Shown: piece by piece, positions 31,262 to 39,759 of the stretch
Layout: every line of letters begins with the position of its first letter
Numbering within the stretch: position 1 is the first letter of the stretch
Source of the DNA: Colwellia sp. 75C3
GTDB taxonomy: Bacteria; Pseudomonadota; Gammaproteobacteria; Enterobacterales; Alteromonadaceae
Reading direction: 5' to 3'
DNA: 64,000 bases
Assembly: GCF_002836255.1 (NCBI RefSeq)
Contig: NZ_PJAU01000059.1
Coordinates: forward strand, 1 to 64,000
Made by a program: the position numbers and the translations under genes
Notes under the pieces: generated by a model
The model's input: the letters and a program-made list of their open reading frames with translations, nothing else
What the model was told of the DNA's origin: nothing
Database searches by the model: none

Positions 31262-31289
31262 CTGTAAAAAAGTACCTATTCACTATAAT

Positions 31290-32393
31290 CTATAAACGCA
31301 TCGGCATAACAACATAAAGCGCTTCGCCATTGTTACTACCTTCAATGACTACACTACTGTTTGCATCGGCTAAAGTAAATTTAACATTTTCATCTTTGAT
31401 AGCACTTAATACATCAAGAACATAACTAACGTTAAAACCAATTTCTAAATCGCCATAAGGAAAGTTAATTTCAATTTCTTCCTCTGCTTGTTCTTGCTCT
31501 GGATTATTGGCGGTAATTTTCAAATTAGTATCTGAGAAGTTTAAGCGAACGCCTTTAAACTTTTCATTAGATAAAATAGAAGCACGTGATAAAACCTGAC
31601 GAAGTGCATCTTTATTAGTTTCAAAAATCTTGTCACCATTTCGAGGTAATACTCGTCGGTAATCAGGAAAACGACCATCAACTAATTTACTGGTAAAAGA
31701 AAACTCAGTATCAATAATGCGAATGTGATTAGAGCCTAAAAATATCTTTACTGATTCATCAACAGGAGCAAGTAGTCTAATTATTTCCAGTATACCTTTA
31801 CGCGGAACAATAACTTGTCTTGCTGGTAATGCTAACGATTCATTTGATATTTTACAAATTGCCAGACGATGACCATCGGTTGCAACAGATCTGATTTCGT
31901 TACCTTCACTTTCAATAGACATACCATTGAGATAATAACGAACATCTTGGTTAGCCATCGAAAAATGAGTGCTCTCAATTAAACGTAAAAATTCAGATTT
32001 TAATAACTGAAATTCTACATCACCTTTCCATTCTTCAATATTTGGAAAATCAACAGCGGGTAAAGTAGAAAGAGAATATCGACTACGGCCCGAAGATAAC
32101 TTAATAGACTCATCAATAACTTCAAAAGATATCAAAGAATTATCCGGTAAGCTTTTACATATATCTAAAAGCTTACGTGCGGGAATAGTAATATTGCCGT
32201 CTTCACCTTGATTCTGAATTTCTGCATAAGCAACCATTTCAAGTTCTAAATCAGTAGCTGTCAAGGTAAGTGAATGACCACTTACTTCAAAAAGTATATT
32301 ACTCAAAATTGGTAAAGTACTTTTACGTTCTACTGCACCAGAAACCAGTAATAATGGTTTAAGTAATAATTCCCTGTTCAGTGAAAACTTCAT
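31290..32393 (-). CDS. dnaN: DNA polymerase III beta sliding clamp
   Basis: Ring-shaped processivity clamp of the replicative polymerase. The 367 residues contain three repeated clamp domains and start MKFSLNRELLLKPLLLVSGAVE. The SVATDGHRLAI segment in the middle and the C-terminal EALYVVMPMRL, which forms the protein-binding pocket, are both present. It is between dnaA and recF with short gaps. Confidence 0.97.
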   Translation of the reverse strand: MKFSLNRELLLKPLLLVSGAVERKSTLPILSNILFEVSGHSLTLTATDLELEMVAYAEIQNQGEDGNITIPARKLLDICKSLPDNSLISFEVIDESIKLSSGRSRYSLSTLPAVDFPNIEEWKGDVEFQLLKSEFLRLIESTHFSMANQDVRYYLNGMSIESEGNEIRSVATDGHRLAICKISNESLALPARQVIVPRKGILEIIRLLAPVDESVKIFLGSNHIRIIDTEFSFTSKLVDGRFPDYRRVLPRNGDKIFETNKDALRQVLSRASILSNEKFKGVRLNFSDTNLKITANNPEQEQAEEEIEINFPYGDLEIGFNVSYVLDVLSAIKDENVKFTLADANSSVVIEGSNNGEALYVVMPMRL

Positions 32394-32432
32394 TTTGGTA
32401 CCTGCTTAAGTGCTTGTGTTATTATTTTTAAA

Positions 32433-33818
32433 TTAAGACGAAAGTGTTCTAATTAAATTTGAATAATCTTCTTTAATATCATGCGTTTCTTCACGTAAAG
32501 ACTTAACTTTACGGCAGGCATGTAAAACAGTTGTATGATCTCGACCACCAAATGCATCACCAATTTCGGGCAAGCTATGGTTCGTTAACTCTTTAGATAA
32601 TGCCATGGCTATTTGGCGAGGTCGAGCAACAGAGCGATTTCGTCGTTTTGATAACAGGTCTGCTATTTTAATTTTATAATATTCAGCAACCGTTCGTTGA
32701 ATATTATCTATAGTAACTAATTTATCTTGTAAGGCGAGTAAATCACGTAATGCTTCTCGGACAAAGTCGATAGTAATAGCACGACCGGTAAAATTAGCAT
32801 TAGCAATAACACGGTTTAAAGCCCCTTCTAACTCGCGAACATTAGATCGAAGACGTTTCGCAATAAAGAAAGCAACTTCATCAGCCAGATTAATCTGACT
32901 TTCTTCTGCTTTACGTTTTAATATTGCCACACGCGTTTCAAGCTCTGGTGGTTCAATGGCTAAAGTTAAGCCCCAGCCAAATCGAGATTTCAAACGATCA
33001 TCAACACCATTGATTTCTTTAGGATATCGATCACTAGTCAATATAACCTGTTGATTTCCCTCAAGAAGAGCATTAAACGTATGAAAGAATTCTTCTTGAG
33101 TTCGTTCTTTACCTGCAAAAAATTGAATATCATCAATAAGCAAAGCATCAACACTACGGTAATATTGTTTAAATTTTTCCATAGCGTTGTTTTGTAATGC
33201 TCGAACCATATCTTGCACAAAACGCTCTGAGTGCATGTAAGCAATTTTAGCATTGGGTTTGTTGAGCAGAATTCCATTACCAACTGCATGCAATAAATGC
33301 GTTTTACCTAAACCCGTGCCACCATAAATAAATAGTGGGTTATAAGCAGTACCTGGATTATCTGCAACTTGTGAAGCAGCTGCTCGAGCAAGTTGATTAG
33401 ATTTACCTTCAACAAAGTTTTCGAAGGTGTAATTTAATCGTACATTGGTTTTTTTGGGAATATTACTTTCTGGCTCTGCAACTTTAGGAGAAGAAGTCGC
33501 TTTAGAAAACATTGACTCATTACCACCATTACTGCGAGTGGTTAAATTATTAGTAACGTTATTATTAACTATCGGTTTACTACCGACATCAAAGCGGAGT
33601 AATAATGGATTACTTGGTTCGTTAATAGTAAGAAGTTCATTTATACGATTAACATATTTGTCTCTAACCCAATCTAGAACAAAGCGATTCGGAGCATATA
33701 AGGTCATAACATTATCATTTATGACGCATTGTAACGGTCGGATCCACATACTAAATTGCTGAGCAGGCAATTCTTCTTGTAGAACAGATAGGCATCTTTG
33801 CCAAGGTGAATGATCCAA
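32433..33818 (-). CDS. dnaA: Chromosomal replication initiator DnaA
   Basis: AAA+ protein that binds DnaA boxes and opens oriC. The 461 residues include the N-terminal domain ([24 protein letters not shown]), a variable linker, the AAA+ domain with Walker [17 protein letters not shown] and Walker [13 protein letters not shown], and the C-terminal helix-turn-helix with [19 protein letters not shown]. It starts with TTG at 33818; GGAG six bases upstream supports this. A perfect DnaA box 57 bases upstream suggests autoregulation. The gene lies 5.5 kb from the origin. Confidence 0.96.
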   Translation of the reverse strand: MDHSPWQRCLSVLQEELPAQQFSMWIRPLQCVINDNVMTLYAPNRFVLDWVRDKYVNRINELLTINEPSNPLLLRFDVGSKPIVNNNVTNNLTTRSNGGNESMFSKATSSPKVAEPESNIPKKTNVRLNYTFENFVEGKSNQLARAAASQVADNPGTAYNPLFIYGGTGLGKTHLLHAVGNGILLNKPNAKIAYMHSERFVQDMVRALQNNAMEKFKQYYRSVDALLIDDIQFFAGKERTQEEFFHTFNALLEGNQQVILTSDRYPKEINGVDDRLKSRFGWGLTLAIEPPELETRVAILKRKAEESQINLADEVAFFIAKRLRSNVRELEGALNRVIANANFTGRAITIDFVREALRDLLALQDKLVTIDNIQRTVAEYYKIKIADLLSKRRNRSVARPRQIAMALSKELTNHSLPEIGDAFGGRDHTTVLHACRKVKSLREETHDIKEDYSNLIRTLSS

Positions 33819-33874
33819 CCAAAACTCCAGTAGTAACTAGGTTATTATTTTTCTGAGGGCTATTATCTATTGAG

Positions 33875-33883
33875 TTATCCACA
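33875..33883 (+). promoter_or_regulatory. DnaA box upstream of dnaA
   Basis: TTATCCACA, the strongest DnaA-binding 9-mer, placed about 23 bases downstream of the likely dnaA -10 element (33906-33911, minus strand). Binding there would repress dnaA, as is known for the E. coli dnaA promoter. Confidence 0.7.
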
Positions 33884-34099
33884 AGTGCAATATTGACTTT
33901 TCACTATTATAATTGTTTTTTGATCACATAAAGATAACTAATTGTAATTATTAGATAAAAGCAAAGAACATCAACAAAAATAAGTATGCTATTTATCAGG
34001 TATTTTCACTTTAAACCTTCATTTAACTGAATTAGTTATTCATAAAATAAAACTGTATTGTGGTAAAACTGTGAATATCATTATTAAAGCGACTAAAGA

Positions 34100-34138
34100 T
34101 CACAATGATCATCGTTTAATAAGTAAGGATCATTGTGA
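34100..34138. repeat. Inverted repeat with GATC ends upstream of the rpmH promoter
   Basis: TCACAATGATC at 34100-34110 is repeated inverted as GATCATTGTGA at 34128-34138, with a 17-base spacer. Each arm ends in a GATC site, and a third GATC lies just before. It sits about 20 bases upstream of the rpmH -35. It could bind a dimeric regulator or SeqA, but nothing in the sequence identifies one. It has no T run, so a terminator is unlikely. Confidence 0.5.
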
Positions 34139-34157
34139 AAATAGCTGACATAAATCA

Positions 34158-34186
34158 TTGACAATTTATCCAGTAAGCTTTAATAT
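34158..34186 (+). promoter_or_regulatory. Sigma-70 promoter for rpmH-rnpA
   Basis: A perfect -35 TTGACA (34158-34163), a 17-base spacer and -10 TAATAT (34181-34186), placed about 75 bases before the rpmH ATG. It is the best housekeeping promoter in the dnaA-rpmH gap and should drive the rpmH-rnpA-yidD series. Confidence 0.8.
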
Positions 34187-34259
34187 TCGGCCTCATTTTT
34201 TAGACTGTGTGCTCAATAGGCTGTTTTGCCAGGGCAACAACAACCGACGGATTAGCGTA

Positions 34260-34394
34260 ATGAAAAGAACATTTCAACCTAGCGTATTAAAGCGTAAGCG
34301 TAACCACGGGTTTCGTGCTCGTATGGCAACTAAGAACGGACGTGCTGTTATAGCTCGTCGTCGTGCGAAAGGCCGTGCTCGTCTTAGCGCATAG
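34260..34394 (+). CDS. rpmH: 50S ribosomal protein L34
   Basis: A 44-residue, very basic ribosomal protein: [20 protein letters not shown] then [20 protein letters not shown], ending RLSA. The frame stays open upstream to a TTG, but that codon is the -35 element of the promoter, so only the ATG at 34260 makes sense. It is the first gene of the conserved rpmH-rnpA-yidD-yidC-mnmE order next to dnaA. Confidence 0.97.
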   Translation: MKRTFQPSVLKRKRNHGFRARMATKNGRAVIARRRAKGRARLSA

Positions 34395-34437
34395 TATCGA
34401 ACCTTGTTTACAATGTTTGATATAAGGTAGCCTGACT

Positions 34438-34824
34438 ATGGCTACTTACAAATTTAATCGGGAGTCACGTTTGTTGACTCCCGGTCATTTTCAAGCGGTT
34501 TTTTCTAAACCTATCCGCTTTGGCTCTCGCCACTTTACTTTATTAGTAACAACTAAACCTCATACTCTCATATCTGATAAACATAACTCAGTTGCCAAAA
34601 ACCGTTTAGGCTTAGCTATTGCTAAAAAACGAGTAAAACTGGCTGTGCAACGTAATCGTGTTAAAAGACAAGTCAGAGAAAGTTTCCGCTTAAATCAAGA
34701 TAATTTACCAGCTATCGATGTAGTCGTTATGGTAAAATCCGGTATTGATCAACTTGATAACAAGACGATAAATCAGGAATTAGAAAAGATATGGCGAAAA
34801 ATAATTCAGCGCCACAAAAACTAG
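34438..34824 (+). CDS. rnpA: Ribonuclease P protein component
   Basis: The basic protein cofactor of the RNase P ribozyme, which trims tRNA 5' ends. The 128 residues include the RNR signature in [16 protein letters not shown], with the aromatic RNA-binding face in the N-terminal [11 protein letters not shown]. Its last 34 bases overlap the start of yidD in another frame, a common arrangement. Confidence 0.94.
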   Translation: MATYKFNRESRLLTPGHFQAVFSKPIRFGSRHFTLLVTTKPHTLISDKHNSVAKNRLGLAIAKKRVKLAVQRNRVKRQVRESFRLNQDNLPAIDVVVMVKSGIDQLDNKTINQELEKIWRKIIQRHKN

Positions 34825-35048
34825 TAATAACAGGTATAAAAGGCTATCAACGCTTTATTAGTCCGTTACTAGGTTCTAATTGTAGATTTTATCCAAGCTG
34901 TTCTGCCTATGCAACTGAAGCAATTAATCGTTTTGGTGTAGTAAAAGGTGGCTGGTTAGCTAGCAAACGTATATTAAGATGTCACCCACTCAATGAGGGC
35001 GGTGAAGATCCAGTTCCCCCTATAAAAAACAACTTCAAATCAGATTAA
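34791..35048 (+). CDS. yidD: Membrane protein insertion efficiency factor YidD
   Basis: An 85-residue amphipathic protein at the inner face of the membrane that helps YidC-dependent insertion. The family signature [20 protein letters not shown] with conserved cysteines is complete, followed by [17 protein letters not shown]. It overlaps rnpA. Unusually, yidC does not follow at once but after about 275 bases. Confidence 0.93.
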   Translation: MAKNNSAPQKLVITGIKGYQRFISPLLGSNCRFYPSCSAYATEAINRFGVVKGGWLASKRILRCHPLNEGGEDPVPPIKNNFKSD

Positions 35049-35323
35049 GATAATATTTCGGCATTGAAATACGAGTAAATATACTTATATACATCTATAG
35101 CCTGATAGTTTTTATTCATATCAATAGCTAGCCTATTACCAATGAGTTTTACGAATAAGTTACTATAAAATGATTTATTCGCCGATCTGAGGTTAAATAA
35201 CCGACCTAGACTAAAAGATAGTAGGTTATTAAGCGTACCTATATTAATATGCCTCGCACTTATCAAATTTAAATTATGCTCGGGATAATATTCCCCTGCC
35301 AACAAAGAAGAGAAGTAAATTTT
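35049..35323. other. Unexplained yidD-yidC spacer
   Basis: In many gammaproteobacteria yidC starts within a few bases of yidD; here 275 AT-rich bases lie between. A 96-codon frame is open on the minus strand (35045-35335), but it has no visible ribosome-binding site, overlaps the yidC start and resembles nothing I know. No terminal repeats of a mobile element are evident. The stretch may carry a separate yidC promoter. Confidence 0.45.
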
Positions 35324-36955
35324 ATGGAATCCCAACGCAGTCTACTTTTTATTGCGCTTATGGTTGTTACCTACTTACTGTTTAGTCAATGGCAACAAGA
35401 AAATGCCGTACTTCCTGAGCAAACAAGTATTAGCCAAAACCAGTCAGCTGAAAATGCCAACTCAGACTTCGTGCCTGAATCTTCAGATGCTCAAGTAAGT
35501 TCGGTAAAATCAAAACAGACTTCTGCCAAATTAATCACAGTTACCACTGATGCATTCATCTTGAAAATTAATAGTCAAGGTGGTGACATAGTTGAAGCTA
35601 AATTACGTAAATTCGATACCGAGCAAGGTAATGGTATTCCTTTTACCCTTTTACAAAATGGTAATCAAAAATATATTGCTCAAAGTGGTTTAACCGGTGC
35701 TAATGGTATTGACCGTACAATTAAAGGTCGTCCAATATATACCAGTGCACAAAGCAACTATGAATTAACCAATGACAATTTAAGTATTGATTTGGTTTTT
35801 CATGATGCTAGCGGTATGACAGTGACTAAACGTTTTACCTTTAATAAAAACAGCTACGCTGTTGATGTTGAATACTTAATAGACAACAAGACGGCTAACA
35901 GTGTTTCCATTCAAATGTATGGTCAACTTAAGCAATCGACTGTTGTAGCTACTGGCGGAGGCATGCTACCAACTTACCGTGGCGCTGCATTCTCAACAAC
36001 AGAAGATCGTTACGAAAAATATGATTTTGACGATATTCAAGAAGAAAACTTAACTAAAGCGACTGCTGGTGGTTGGGTGGCGATGCTTGAACATTACTTC
36101 GTTTCAGCTTGGGTACCAAAAGCTGAAGACAGTAACCAAATTTATACTAGTTTTAGTAATAATTTTGAAGCTGTTATTGGCTTTAAAGCTCCAGCAGTAA
36201 TCATTGATGCAGGTCAGCAAGGTTCAACGTCTGCAATATTCTATGTAGGCCCTAAAGATCAGTATGCACTAGATGAAATTTCTGACGGCTTAGGTTTAAC
36301 TATTGATTACGGTTTCTTATGGATGATTAGTAAACCACTATTCTGGTTACTACTTACCATCCAAAGTTTTGTTATTAACTGGGGTCTTGCAATTATCTGT
36401 ATCACCTTAATTGTTAAAGGTGGTATGTACCCGTTAACTAAAGCGCAATATACCTCAATGGCTAAAATGCGTGACTTAGCACCTAAAATGGCTCAGTTAA
36501 AAGAACGCTTTGGTGATGACAGACAAAAAATGTCACAAGCTACCATGGAAATGTATCGTAAAGAAAAGGTAAACCCAGCAGGCGGCTGTTTACCACTAAT
36601 ACTTCAGATGCCTATTTTCTTAGCGCTTTACTGGGTATTCTTGGAAAGTGTTGAATTACGTCATGCTCCGTTTGTATTCTGGATTCAAGATTTATCAGCG
36701 ATGGACCCATACTTTGTATTACCTGTGCTTATGGGTGCAAGTATGTATGTCATGCAAAAAATGCAACCGATGACAATACAAGATCCAATGCAGCAAAAGA
36801 TTATGCAATACATGCCTGTAGTATTCTCAATATTCATGGCTTGGTTCCCATCTGGTTTAGTACTTTACTGGTTAGTAAGTAACTTAATATCAATTGCACA
36901 AATGAAAGTTATCTTTGCTGGCATAGCCAAGAAAAAAGAAGCAACAGCAGCGTAA
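35324..36955 (+). CDS. yidC: Membrane protein insertase YidC
   Basis: Inserts membrane proteins alone or with SecYEG. The 543 residues have an N-terminal membrane anchor (LLFIALMVVTYLLF), a large periplasmic beta-sandwich domain (about 60-330), and the five-segment conserved core at the C-terminus, including PAGGCLPLILQMPIFLALYW. The ATG at 35324 is preceded by AGAAGAGAAG; an upstream in-frame ATG would add an atypical 16 residues. A strong terminator follows. Confidence 0.96.
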   Translation: MESQRSLLFIALMVVTYLLFSQWQQENAVLPEQTSISQNQSAENANSDFVPESSDAQVSSVKSKQTSAKLITVTTDAFILKINSQGGDIVEAKLRKFDTEQGNGIPFTLLQNGNQKYIAQSGLTGANGIDRTIKGRPIYTSAQSNYELTNDNLSIDLVFHDASGMTVTKRFTFNKNSYAVDVEYLIDNKTANSVSIQMYGQLKQSTVVATGGGMLPTYRGAAFSTTEDRYEKYDFDDIQEENLTKATAGGWVAMLEHYFVSAWVPKAEDSNQIYTSFSNNFEAVIGFKAPAVIIDAGQQGSTSAIFYVGPKDQYALDEISDGLGLTIDYGFLWMISKPLFWLLLTIQSFVINWGLAIICITLIVKGGMYPLTKAQYTSMAKMRDLAPKMAQLKERFGDDRQKMSQATMEMYRKEKVNPAGGCLPLILQMPIFLALYWVFLESVELRHAPFVFWIQDLSAMDPYFVLPVLMGASMYVMQKMQPMTIQDPMQQKIMQYMPVVFSIFMAWFPSGLVLYWLVSNLISIAQMKVIFAGIAKKKEATAA

Positions 36956-36990
36956 AATCTGCACATAGCTTACTTAGTAAAATAAATACA

Positions 36991-37027
36991 AAGGCGATTA
37001 CTGTTTTATCAGTAATCGCCTTTTTTA
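36991..37027 (+). terminator. Rho-independent terminator after yidC
   Basis: A 13 bp perfect stem (AAGGCGATTACTG with CAGTAATCGCCTT), a six-base loop TTTTAT, then six T residues. It separates yidC from mnmE. Confidence 0.95.
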
Positions 37028-37110
37028 TTATTAGGGAGTAACTTTTAGGCATTTAACTCGGAAATACAGTAAAATAGTCGGCATTCAGATTTCAAAGTAA
37101 TTACCTAGCC

Positions 37111-38526
37111 ATGACCTCAATTTCTTACAAAACGACAATCGCCGCACAAGCCACAGCACCTGGACGTGGTGGCGTTGGTATTATTAGAGTATCAGGCCCA
37201 GAAGCCAAAAATGTTGCTCTCGCTATTTTAGGTAAACTCCCGGAAGTAAGAAAAGCTGAATATCTGCCATTTTTAGATAGTACATCCGCTGATAAAGCAC
37301 AGGTATTAGATCAAGGTATCGCACTCTATTTCAAAGCACCTCATTCATTTACTGGCGAAGATGTTATTGAGTTTCAGGGCCACGGTGGTCCCGTTATTTT
37401 AGATATGCTGCTTAAATCAATACTCGCGTTACCCAAAGTCATTATGGCAAAGCCTGGTGAGTTCAGTGAACAAGCTTTTTTAAATGACAAACTCGATTTA
37501 ACCCAAGCAGAAGCAATTGCTGATTTAATTAACTCAAGTTCAGAACAAGCAGCTCGGTCTGCCCTGCACTCTTTACAAGGTGATTTCTCAAAACTCGTCA
37601 ACGAAATGGTCGAAAGTATTATTCATCTACGCATGTATGTTGAAGCTGCAATTGATTTTCCAGAAGAAGAAATTGATTTTCTCGCTGATAAAAAAATAGT
37701 TAATGACTTAAAAAGTATTATTAACAAAGTAGAAGATGTTCGCAAACAAGCACAACAAGGCAGCATTATTCGTGAGGGAATGCGCGTAGTGATTGCAGGC
37801 CGCCCTAATGCGGGTAAATCAAGCTTATTAAATGCATTGAGTGGTAAACAAACTGCCATAGTTACTGATATTGCCGGTACCACCCGCGATGTGCTCGCCG
37901 AGCAAATTCATATCGATGGCATGCCACTACATATAATTGATACTGCGGGATTACGAGACAGTGATGATGTCGTTGAAAAAATTGGCATTGAACGCGCTTG
38001 GCAAGAAATCAATAAAGCTGACCGTGTGTTATTAATGGTAGATGCCAGCGAAGATCACAGTATCTTAGAAGATGAGCAAGATATTAAAGATTACTACCCA
38101 GAGTTTTTTGCCAAACTACCTGAAAATATTGGCCTGACGCTTATCAGAAATAAAGCCGATGTAAATGATGCCAAAACAGGCTTTACCGAGTTTACTGATA
38201 CTGATGGCACACAACACGCCATTATTACCTTGTCAGCAAAGACAGGTAAAGGCGTTAATAACCTTAAAGAGCACTTAAAAACGATTATGGGTTACCAAGG
38301 TAGTACTGAAGGTGGCTTTATGGCAAGAAGACGTCACCTAGTGGCACTAGAGAATACCCATCAGCATTTGCTTGTCGGCTTAGAGCAACTTGAGTCTTAT
38401 GTAGCAGGCGAGATATTGGCAGAAGAATTACGTATTTGTCAGCAAGAGTTAGATCAAATAACAGGTGAGTTCACTAGTGATGATCTTTTAGGTAAGATCT
38501 TTAGTTCATTCTGTATTGGTAAATAA
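37111..38526 (+). CDS. mnmE: tRNA modification GTPase MnmE
   Basis: With MnmG it adds the cmnm5 group to uridine 34 of certain tRNAs. The 471 residues comprise an N-terminal folate-binding domain, a helical domain, an inserted G domain with GRPNAGKSS (about residue 230), DTAGLRD and NKAD, and the essential C-terminal motif CIGK. The partner mnmG lies 1.2 kb downstream across mioC and oriC. I count only five GATC sites in this gene, against 11 in the much shorter mioC. Confidence 0.96.
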   Translation: MTSISYKTTIAAQATAPGRGGVGIIRVSGPEAKNVALAILGKLPEVRKAEYLPFLDSTSADKAQVLDQGIALYFKAPHSFTGEDVIEFQGHGGPVILDMLLKSILALPKVIMAKPGEFSEQAFLNDKLDLTQAEAIADLINSSSEQAARSALHSLQGDFSKLVNEMVESIIHLRMYVEAAIDFPEEEIDFLADKKIVNDLKSIINKVEDVRKQAQQGSIIREGMRVVIAGRPNAGKSSLLNALSGKQTAIVTDIAGTTRDVLAEQIHIDGMPLHIIDTAGLRDSDDVVEKIGIERAWQEINKADRVLLMVDASEDHSILEDEQDIKDYYPEFFAKLPENIGLTLIRNKADVNDAKTGFTEFTDTDGTQHAIITLSAKTGKGVNNLKEHLKTIMGYQGSTEGGFMARRRHLVALENTHQHLLVGLEQLESYVAGEILAEELRICQQELDQITGEFTSDDLLGKIFSSFCIGK

Positions 38527-38556
38527 CCAATATTCATACCTGTTAGCATTAAAATA

Positions 38557-38583
38557 AACAGAGGTAAGCCATTTACCTCTGTT
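38557..38583 (+). terminator. Hairpin after mnmE
   Basis: An 11 bp stem (AACAGAGGTAA with TTACCTCTGTT) and a five-base loop, 30 bases past the mnmE stop. The following T run is weak (GTTGTT), so termination may be partial. Confidence 0.65.
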
Positions 38584-38823
38584 GTTATCACCTAATATAA
38601 ATTATTACATTTGGTATAACCCTTCGTACGAATCCTCATTATAGTGTCTACAGTCCCCTATTCCACGCCAGTAAATGTTAGTAATTCAACACTGAAAAGA
38701 GTAAAAAATAAGTAAATATACTTATTATATTTGATCGAAAAGCTTATTTTTATCCATTGTTAAGTAATACAATAGGGTAAATATGCACTATAAATCCCCC
38801 CTTATAAACTAAAGAGACCCTCT

Positions 38824-39300
38824 ATGAGCTCAATTCAAATCATTGTTGGCAGTATGCTTGGTGGTACAGAATATGTTGCAGAAGCGTGTGAAGAAACCCT
38901 AATTAAGCTTGATCATAAGGTTGATATTCACTTAAAACCGGATCTTAATAACATCATCAATAAGACTTTCCCTAACCAGATTGAAGATAAAAAGCCTATT
39001 TGGATCCTTTGTACCTCAACACATGGTGCTGGTGACTACCCAGACAACATCAAGCAATTTGTTAGTGATCTAAGACATTGTGCACAAGATCTATCCACGG
39101 TTAGTTTTTTAACCATAGGGATCGGAGATTCTAGCTATGATACTTTTTGCAAAGCCGCTACAGATATATCAAAACTATTAATTTCAATGGGTTGCAGTGA
39201 GTTAGCTGCGGTTAAGACCTTTGATATGTCAGAAGATATAGATCCAGAAGATCTTGTTCAGCAGTGGATCAGTTCAAATATAGATCTACTTTCGATCTAA
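38824..39300 (+). CDS. mioC: Flavodoxin-like protein MioC
   Basis: A flavodoxin-fold FMN protein; E. coli MioC takes part in biotin synthase electron supply. The 158 residues start IQIIVGSMLGGTEYVAEA and contain the FMN-binding loop LCTSTHGAGDYPDN and the later FLTIGIGDSSYDTFC. It lies immediately beside oriC, as in E. coli, and its transcription heads toward the origin. The coding sequence holds 11 GATC sites in 477 bases, about six times the chance number. Confidence 0.93.
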   Translation: MSSIQIIVGSMLGGTEYVAEACEETLIKLDHKVDIHLKPDLNNIINKTFPNQIEDKKPIWILCTSTHGAGDYPDNIKQFVSDLRHCAQDLSTVSFLTIGIGDSSYDTFCKAATDISKLLISMGCSELAAVKTFDMSEDIDPEDLVQQWISSNIDLLSI

Positions 39301-39320
39301 GGTGATCACTTACCCATAAG

Positions 39321-39329
39321 TTATACACA
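39321..39329 (+). promoter_or_regulatory. DnaA box in oriC (TTATACACA)
   Basis: An exact match to TTATNCACA, 20 bases past the mioC stop and therefore at the mioC edge of the origin. Confidence 0.85.
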
Positions 39330-39353
39330 GTTTTCGATCTATTTAATTAGCAT

Positions 39354-39362
39354 TGTGGATAA
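39354..39362 (-). promoter_or_regulatory. DnaA box in oriC (TTATCCACA, reverse)
   Basis: TGTGGATAA on the plus strand is the complement of the highest-affinity DnaA box TTATCCACA. Confidence 0.88.
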
Positions 39363-39426
39363 AACACTGAATAACCCGTTAATTTTCTATTATTATTCAG
39401 TGGATTAAAATCGTTTTTAAACGTCT

Positions 39427-39435
39427 TGTGGATAA
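39427..39435 (-). promoter_or_regulatory. DnaA box in oriC (TTATCCACA, reverse)
   Basis: A second TGTGGATAA, 73 bases from the previous copy, so seven helical turns apart and on the same face of the DNA. Confidence 0.88.
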
Positions 39436-39586
39436 CTAGCTGTTTTGATCAAAGCTTATTCGCTGGTTGATCAAAGGTTGATCACAGTGTTATCATTGCC
39501 GTTAGTTATTAATAAATATAAGAAAAAAGCACTTACCCACAGAAAATAACGATCCTAATAAGTAATAATAACAAGATCTTTCTAAA

Positions 39587-39599
39587 GATCTCTTTTTAT
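39587..39599 (+). promoter_or_regulatory. DNA-unwinding 13-mer of oriC
   Basis: GATCTCTTTTTAT matches 12 of 13 positions of the E. coli L/M/R repeat consensus GATCTNTTNTTTT. A weaker partial repeat, GATCTTTCTAAAG, directly precedes it at 39575. The position on the mnmG side of the DnaA boxes is that of the E. coli unwinding element. Confidence 0.7.
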
Positions 39600-39759
39600 A
39601 TATTAAGGATCAGCCCCGATCATTTTTACGAATTTGATCGTATCCCTGAAGAGAAAAAAGCGCTAAAATACGTTTCCTAATTTTTGAGTCTTGCAAATTT
39701 TGCAATTCATTTTCAAATAAAAACTTTAACTAATTTTAACCAAGCGGGATTGTTATTTT

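Larger units (their letters stand above)
33819..34259. other. dnaA-rpmH divergent intergenic region
   Basis: This 441-base AT-rich gap carries the promoters of dnaA (leftward) and rpmH (rightward). It holds a perfect DnaA box at 33875-33883, a possible dnaA -10 TATAAT on the minus strand at 33906-33911, several GATC sites, and an 11 bp inverted repeat at 34100-34138. No gene was seen. It has only one strong DnaA box, so it is not the origin; the better candidate is at 39.3 kb. Confidence 0.7.
39301..39759. other. oriC: Chromosomal replication origin
   Basis: This gap between mioC and mnmG has the layout of E. coli oriC. Perfect TTATNCACA DnaA boxes are at 39321-39329 (forward), 39354-39362 and 39427-39435 (both reverse), and a one-mismatch box TTACCCACA is at 39533-39541. 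An AT-rich 13-mer GATCTCTTTTTAT at 39587-39599 matches the E. coli unwinding repeat GATCTNTTNTTTT at all but one position, on the mnmG side as expected. Eleven GATC sites lie in 459 bases, suited to Dam/SeqA control. No IHF site was placed with confidence. Confidence 0.92.

Noticed and set aside
35045..35335. 96-codon leftward frame between yidD and yidC
   Set aside because: No ribosome-binding site, overlaps the yidC start and resembles no known protein; kept only as an open question.
39447..39460. IHF site in oriC around TGATCAAAGCTTAT
   Set aside because: The WATCAA part is present but the TTR at the right distance is not.
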